From NCBI RefSeq assembly GCF_006912135.1, contig NZ_VIRS01000004.1:310001-374000 (forward strand): DNA of 64,000 bases, read 5' to 3'. Source of the DNA: Cryptosporangium phraense. Lineage in GTDB: Bacteria > Actinomycetota > Actinomycetes > Mycobacteriales > Cryptosporangiaceae. The translations under genes were made by a program, and so were the position numbers. Below the pieces are notes generated by a model. That model worked only from the letters and a program-made list of their open reading frames with translations. It searched no databases and was not told the DNA's origin. This document shows, piece after piece, positions 59,570-64,000 of the stretch (the first letter of the stretch is position 1; each line of letters begins with the position of its first letter).

Positions 59570-61849
59570 TCAGGCGGGAGTGACCGCGCGGATTCGGGAC
59601 AGGATGAACATTCGTTCGGCGGTGCGGAGTCGGCAGAACGCGGTGACCGCGTCGCCGGTCAGTTCGGCGTTCTCGATGACCCGGGTGGTCGACGCGCCGG
59701 TCGCGCTGACGTAGTCGATGCGAACCGGCGCGCCGGTCTCGATCGCCTCGACCAGCGCGGCCTGCTCGAGATCCGAGAGCGCCCAGGCCTGCCGAGCGAC
59801 GACGTGCTCGGCACCCTCGGCCACCCGAGGCAACGGCAACGGCAACGGCAGCGCGACGACCGGAACCACCGGCGCCTCGCTGAGCAGGCGATCGGCGACC
59901 GCCTCGGCGTCGACCGCGAAGGCCGGCGCACCGGGTGGCGCGGCCGGAGCGGTGGCCCGTCGCCGGGCTCGGCGCTCGATCCGGGCGCCCCCGCTCTCGG
60001 TCAGGCCGGCCGGCGCGTAGCCGGCGTCCCGGAGCGCGGCGAGCGTTCCGTCGGGGTCGGCGGCCGAGACGAGGACGCCGGGCGCGACCGCGCGCAGCCG
60101 CAGGCCGGCCAGCGCCTTCGTCGCGATCAGCTCGGCGATCAGCGCCGGGTCGTCGGCACTGATGACGCAGCCGGCCGGGGCGACTCGGAGCTGCCCGTGC
60201 CGCCGGGCGACGTCGCGGACCAGGTACTCCAGCGCCTGCGGCAACGCGTTGGTGGCGACGCCGCCCAGCGCGGTGAGCAGCGCGTCCGGCTCGAACCCGG
60301 CGTCCAACGCGGCCCGGACGCTGGCCGCCGAGAACCGCCAGGTCGACGCCGCTCCGGACGCCTCCCGCTCGGCCGCGCCGTCGAGCAGCGTGGCCAGCGC
60401 GGGCGCCGGGACACCGGCCACGACCGCCGACAGGTCGGACTGGAACGTCGCGGTCGTCACCAACGGCGGGACGAGCACCTCGGCCGCCTCGGCGAGCCGG
60501 TCCGGGTCACCGGCCACCAGCGCCCGGGCCAGCGGGGTCGCCGCACCGCAGGCCACCACCCCGAGCCGCTCGGCCTCCCCGACGACGGCCAGCGTCCGGG
60601 CGACGACCGTCTCCTGGTCGGCCGGCGTCGGTGCCAGCTCGATCGGCGCCCGCCAGGCCAGCACCGCGGCCAGCGCCTCGACGTCGTCCACGCCCGCCCC
60701 GACGTCGGTCAGGTAGGTCAGCACCCGGCGACGCAACTCGGACTCGGCCACGCGAGGCCCCGACCACCAGCCCGCCAGCAGCGTCGCCAGCCGGGCCGCG
60801 GGCCCGGCCTCGCGCCAGGCGTCGGCGGTCTCGGTCGGCATGATCTCGCCCTCGATCGTCCCGAGCAGGCCCGACCCGACCGTGAGGGCCAGCAACCGGT
60901 CGACGCCGTCGTCGGCGAGACCGAGGGCCTTCGCGGCCCGGCGCAGCTCGCGGACCGCGATCCGTCCGGTCTTCGTCGTGAGCAGCGGGGTCCGGTCGCA
61001 CAGATCGAGCAGCCGGCCGACGTCGGCCAGGGTCTGGGTCACCGCCGCGGTGCCGGCCGCGATCACGTCGGCCTCGGCCACCGGGCCGGCCACCGGCGAC
61101 GGCGGCTCGGCGCTGAACGGCGCCCGGTAGTCCGGCCCGCGGAGCGCGAGCCCGATCTCCCCCGGGAGCTCGACCTGGTCCCAGCTGATCCGGGACAGCA
61201 GGCCCCGCTCGAAGGCCTCGTCGACGGCGGCGCTGCGGAACGCGTCGGACCGCGGGCCGTTCCAGGCCAGCGAGCGGAGCAGGCGCTGCACGTTCGGGGA
61301 GGCGGAATCGACCCAGGCGCGCACCGCCTCCGGATCGGCCAGCGCGTCCCGGACCTGGCCCAGCAGCTCGGCCTTGCGCTTCGCCGGCCGGTCGACCAGG
61401 CCCTGGGCCACGGCCCGGAGCCGGTCGCCGATCAGCAGCGGCAGCGCGTCGGTGAGGCGGACGCCGAGCCCGAGCGGCTCGGCCAGCAGCCGCAGCGGCG
61501 CGGCCAGCACGAGGTTCTGGTCGTCGTCGCCGATCAGCAGGGCCAGCTCGCGGAGCTGGGCGAGCGTCTCGCCGAACAGCGCGCTGCGCGTAGCGTCCAC
61601 ATCGAGCAGTTGGGCCAGCCGGGCCTCGGAGGCGAGGCCGCCGAGCGCGGCCATCGCCTCGGCGACCTGGAGCCCGGCCCGGCTGACGCGGGCCAGCGCG
61701 CGCTGGACGGAGTGGGCCGCGGAGAGCCGCTCGGCGAGCTCGGGGAGCGAGCGGGGCTCCGGCCAGGCGGCGGCGTCCGGCCGCGCGGCCAGCAGAGAGG
61801 CGAGAGCGGCCCGGTCGAGCCCGCGCACGTGCGCGACCAACTGGTCCAC
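59570..61849 (-). CDS. Helicase-associated protein (XPB/Ssl2-like N-terminal partner)
   Basis: A 759-residue soluble protein of the actinobacterial helicase-associated family, orthologous in type to the gene usually found directly upstream of the XPB (ERCC3) helicase. LAERLSAAHSVQRALARVSR, then ALRGPDYRAPFSAEP and the C-terminal ALVEAIETGAPVRIDYVSAT with REMRERI-type WYL-like ending (CRLRTAERMFILSRIRAV), follow the family. There is no Walker A motif, so it is not itself a helicase. TACGGT ends six bases before the GTG, indicating a leaderless start. The expected helicase gene is not downstream. Confidence 0.85.
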   Translation of the reverse strand: MDQLVAHVRGLDRAALASLLAARPDAAAWPEPRSLPELAERLSAAHSVQRALARVSRAGLQVAEAMAALGGLASEARLAQLLDVDATRSALFGETLAQLRELALLIGDDDQNLVLAAPLRLLAEPLGLGVRLTDALPLLIGDRLRAVAQGLVDRPAKRKAELLGQVRDALADPEAVRAWVDSASPNVQRLLRSLAWNGPRSDAFRSAAVDEAFERGLLSRISWDQVELPGEIGLALRGPDYRAPFSAEPPSPVAGPVAEADVIAAGTAAVTQTLADVGRLLDLCDRTPLLTTKTGRIAVRELRRAAKALGLADDGVDRLLALTVGSGLLGTIEGEIMPTETADAWREAGPAARLATLLAGWWSGPRVAESELRRRVLTYLTDVGAGVDDVEALAAVLAWRAPIELAPTPADQETVVARTLAVVGEAERLGVVACGAATPLARALVAGDPDRLAEAAEVLVPPLVTTATFQSDLSAVVAGVPAPALATLLDGAAEREASGAASTWRFSAASVRAALDAGFEPDALLTALGGVATNALPQALEYLVRDVARRHGQLRVAPAGCVISADDPALIAELIATKALAGLRLRAVAPGVLVSAADPDGTLAALRDAGYAPAGLTESGGARIERRARRRATAPAAPPGAPAFAVDAEAVADRLLSEAPVVPVVALPLPLPLPRVAEGAEHVVARQAWALSDLEQAALVEAIETGAPVRIDYVSATGASTTRVIENAELTGDAVTAFCRLRTAERMFILSRIRAVTPA

Positions 61850-61855
61850 GCCCCA

Positions 61856-61861
61856 ACCGTA
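61856..61861 (-). promoter_or_regulatory. -10 hexamer TACGGT, leaderless promoter of the helicase-associated gene
   Basis: TACGGT, six bases, then GTG at 61849. Confidence 0.5.
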
Positions 61862-61894
61862 GCGCGCACCCCCTTTCCCGGGGGCCCGCGCACT

Positions 61895-61946
61895 TTGACG
61901 ACATCCCGGGGTTCTGAAGCCCGCCAGAACCCCGGAATGTCGTCAA
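61895..61946. terminator. Long hairpin between the GGDEF-EAL and helicase-associated genes
   Basis: Arms 61895-61916 and 61925-61946 pair over 22 positions with one mismatch, around AAGCCCGC. The left arm begins TTGACGACAT and ends GGGGTTCTG. It starts two bases after the stop codon of the GGDEF-EAL gene (reading on the minus strand), so it is its terminator; the size also fits an extragenic palindrome. Confidence 0.65.
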
Positions 61947-61947
61947 C

Positions 61948-64000
61948 CTACGCGCGGACCCGCGCCGGGGCCTCCCGCACGTACTCGGGGTGCACCGGCA
62001 CCGGGCCCGCGGGCGCGGGGCGGCCGAACAGCCAGCCCTGCAGCCAGTCGCATCCCCGATCCACCAGCGCGTCGGCCAGATCCTGGGTCTCGATCCCCTC
62101 GGCCACGACCTCGAGACCCAGCGTGTGGGCCAGGTCGATGCAGGCCTGCACGATCGCCGCGGCCGCCGGGTCCTCGAGGATCTTCGTGGTCAGCGACCGA
62201 TCCAGCTTCAGCTCGGTCGCCGGCAGCCGCTGCAGGTACGAGAGCGCCGAGTACCCGGTCCCGAAGTCGTCGATCGCGACGCCGATCCCGGCCCGGCGCA
62301 GCACGGCCAGGTTGTCCCGCCCGGTGTCCAGGTCCCCGATCGCGGTCTGCTCGGTGATCTCGACGGTCAGCGCCTCCGGGGGCAGCCCGCGGGCGGCCAG
62401 CCCGTCGAGCACCTCGTCCATCAGCGTCGGCGAGGCCATGTCGGAGGCCGACAGGTTCACCGAGACGGTCACCGGCGCCCCGGCGGCCCGCCAGACCGCC
62501 ACCTGGTCGAGCGCCAGCTGCAGCACGTGTCGGGTCAGGTACGGCACCAGCCCGGTCCGCTCGGCCAGCCCGACGAACCGGTCCGGCGGCACCATCCCGT
62601 ACCGCGGGTGGACCCACCGGATCAGCGCCTCGGCCCGGATGCCCTCCATCCCGGAGACCGCGACCAGCGGCTGGTAGTGCAGCTCCAACCAGCCGCAGTC
62701 GGCGTTCGACCGATCGGCCGCGGCCATCGCCGGTGTCGTCGGCGCTCCGGTGAGCACCGTGCGCAGCTCGCCGGCCAGCTCCAGCGCGTCCCGCTGCTGG
62801 TCGGCCCCGAGCGGGTCGAACCGGGTCCAGCCCTTCCGTTCGGCCTTGGCGCGGTACATCGCCATGTCCGCGCAGCGCAGCAGCTCCAGCGCCCGCTCCG
62901 CGGGCGTCCCCTCGGGCGCGTCCGACTCGACTGTCACCCCGATGCTGACGTCGATGGGCAGCGCGATCCGGCCGGCCTGGAGCGGCTGGCGGACCGCCCG
63001 GAACAGCCGTTCGACGACGTCGGCGAACGATTGGCCGGCCGGCACCGCGGTGAGCACCGCGAACTCGTCCCCGCCGAGCCGCGCGACCAGGTCGTCGGGA
63101 TCCAGCGCGTCGGCCAGCCGGGTGCCGACCGCGGCCAGCACCCGGTCGCCGGTCTGGTGGCCGAGCCCGTCGTTGATGTCCTTGAAGTGGTCCAGGTCGA
63201 GCATCAGCACCGCCCGCACGGCGGCGGTGGGCGGACGTCCGCCCAGCGCCTCCTCGACGCCCTGCAGGAAGCCCCGGCGGTTGTAGAGGCCGGTCAGGTC
63301 GTCGGAGAGCGCCAGCCGGTGGTACTCGGCCGCGGACAGCATCGAGTGCAGGCCGAGCCCCAGCCGGATCGCCGACAGCGCGATCGCGCCCGCGGCCAGC
63401 ACGATCACGACCAACGGCAGGTTGGCGACCTCCGCCCCCACCACCATCGCGGCCGCGAGCACCATGCTGACCAGCGGTGTCGCCAGCTCCACCAGGCCCA
63501 GCGGCCGGTAGTTGAGCCGGTGCGGGCGCTGCCAGGCCGCCGCGGCGATCAGCAGGCCCGCGAACGACCAGCAGGGATCGAGGATCTCGACGTCGGTGCC
63601 GGCGTCGGCGACCAGCCGGGCCAGCCAGGCGTCGGCCAGCGCGGTCAGGATCACGGCGGCGGCGATCATCCCCCAGGCCCGGCCGAGTCGTCCGCCGGCC
63701 AGCGTCGCGACCGCGGCCAGCGACCCGAGCATCACCATGTCGAGCGTCGGGTAGTACAGGTTGACCAGCGAGTCCAGCGGCCCGTCGGTGTCCCAGGTCA
63801 GCGCCCCCGAGCCGACCGCGGCCGCGAACAGCGACGCGGCCAGCAGCGCCACCGCGCCCGCGCCGACGTACACCTCGGTGCGCATCGCGCCGACCCGGGC
63901 CCGGGCCAGCGTCCAGATACCGAGGATGAAGTGCGGGATCACCGGGAACCAGACGACGTCGGCGAGCGAGGCGCTGGGAACGCGTCCGGACCAGGCGACG
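61948..64000 (-). CDS. Membrane-bound GGDEF-EAL protein, c-di-GMP turnover (5' end outside the window)
   Basis: At least 684 residues; the frame has no stop up to the window edge (about 19 codons before an internal GTG at 63942), so the start is missing. The visible N-terminal part has about seven TM helices. The GGDEF domain is intact (LSDDLTGLYNRRGF, ARLGGDEFAVL), as is the EAL domain (RAEALIRWVHPRYG, IDDFGTGYSALSYL, VVAEGIETQDLA). Both diguanylate cyclase and phosphodiesterase activities are therefore possible; regulatory interplay decides the direction. There is no PAS domain between membrane and GGDEF. c-di-GMP controls development and motility in actinomycetes, which fits the chemoreceptor seen in this window. 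Confidence 0.92.
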   Translation of the reverse strand, partial: VAWSGRVPSASLADVVWFPVIPHFILGIWTLARARVGAMRTEVYVGAGAVALLAASLFAAAVGSGALTWDTDGPLDSLVNLYYPTLDMVMLGSLAAVATLAGGRLGRAWGMIAAAVILTALADAWLARLVADAGTDVEILDPCWSFAGLLIAAAAWQRPHRLNYRPLGLVELATPLVSMVLAAAMVVGAEVANLPLVVIVLAAGAIALSAIRLGLGLHSMLSAAEYHRLALSDDLTGLYNRRGFLQGVEEALGGRPPTAAVRAVLMLDLDHFKDINDGLGHQTGDRVLAAVGTRLADALDPDDLVARLGGDEFAVLTAVPAGQSFADVVERLFRAVRQPLQAGRIALPIDVSIGVTVESDAPEGTPAERALELLRCADMAMYRAKAERKGWTRFDPLGADQQRDALELAGELRTVLTGAPTTPAMAAADRSNADCGWLELHYQPLVAVSGMEGIRAEALIRWVHPRYGMVPPDRFVGLAERTGLVPYLTRHVLQLALDQVAVWRAAGAPVTVSVNLSASDMASPTLMDEVLDGLAARGLPPEALTVEITEQTAIGDLDTGRDNLAVLRRAGIGVAIDDFGTGYSALSYLQRLPATELKLDRSLTTKILEDPAAAAIVQACIDLAHTLGLEVVAEGIETQDLADALVDRGCDWLQGWLFGRPAPAGPVPVHPEYVREAPARVRA

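Noticed and set aside
63940-63942. GTG at 63942 as the start of the GGDEF-EAL gene
   Set aside because: The frame stays open to the window edge with coding-like residues (ASLADVVWFPV) typical of this membrane family, so the gene is cut by the edge.

Overview
The window is chromosomal DNA of a high-GC, gene-dense actinomycete. The evidence is GTG starts, many ATGA/GTGA stop-start overlaps, NarL/LuxR two-component systems, SARP-type and TetR regulators, a mycothiol-type MDMPI protein, a PASTA-less Ser/Thr kinase, an Rpf and an MMPL exporter. A full methyl-accepting chemotaxis receptor suggests a lineage with motile spores or cells (Cryptosporangium- or Actinoplanes-like); this placement is inference. 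No rRNA, tRNA, CRISPR array, intact insertion sequence or prophage was found. Almost all of the sequence is coding.

Layout. (1) 1-7.6 kb: the end of an epimerase-like gene, then a MacB-type ABC exporter (ATPase plus FtsX-like permease) flanked on both sides by histidine kinase/NarL regulator pairs. (2) 7.7-16.7 kb: a catabolic island of two blocks. A Baeyer-Villiger monooxygenase, GMC oxidoreductase and acetoacetate-decarboxylase-like gene run on the plus strand. A TetR, acyl-CoA dehydrogenase, thiolase and FadB run on the minus strand. Both blocks carry the same 20-bp palindromic operator, so they look like one regulon for breaking down a ketone-containing substrate by beta-oxidation. (3) 16.7-22.9 kb: a small coupled gene pair, a TetR-controlled ABC-2 exporter with three operators, a dienoyl-CoA isomerase and enoyl-CoA isomerase pair, and a flavin hydroxylase. 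(4) 22.9-34.5 kb: an ArsB-like permease, two kinases, an ECF42 sigma operon with its own promoter signature, a chemotaxis receptor, an MFS exporter beside a tandem-HTH Lrp regulator, and an acyl-CoA dehydrogenase divergent from a TetR. (5) 34.5-45.7 kb: a DUF5709 protein, a Ser/Thr kinase with a cysteine-rich ectodomain, an MMPL transporter, a beta-lactamase-like lipoprotein, a poorly coding stretch, a TetR, a very large SARP/AfsR-type regulator and a GPP34 protein. (6) 45.8-52.6 kb: a holin-domain/phosphodiesterase fusion with DedA and MBL-fold genes, a GH6 cellulase, and an Rpf under a c-di-AMP (ydaO) riboswitch. (7) 52.6-64 kb: a 184-bp foldback element, a 1859-residue helicase-nuclease resembling the Hhe defence protein, an MDMPI gene, an XPB-associated protein without its helicase, and a GGDEF-EAL protein cut by the window edge.

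Two themes recur. First, at least nine genes start 6-8 bases after a TANNNT hexamer, the signature of leaderless transcripts. Second, most regulator genes have a readable palindrome in their promoter. The strongest candidates for follow-up are the shared-operator ketone/beta-oxidation regulon, the Hhe-like protein with its unusual acidic repeat tail, the foldback element that supplies the stop codons of both flanking genes, and the Ser/Thr kinase with a six-cysteine ectodomain next to an MMPL exporter.
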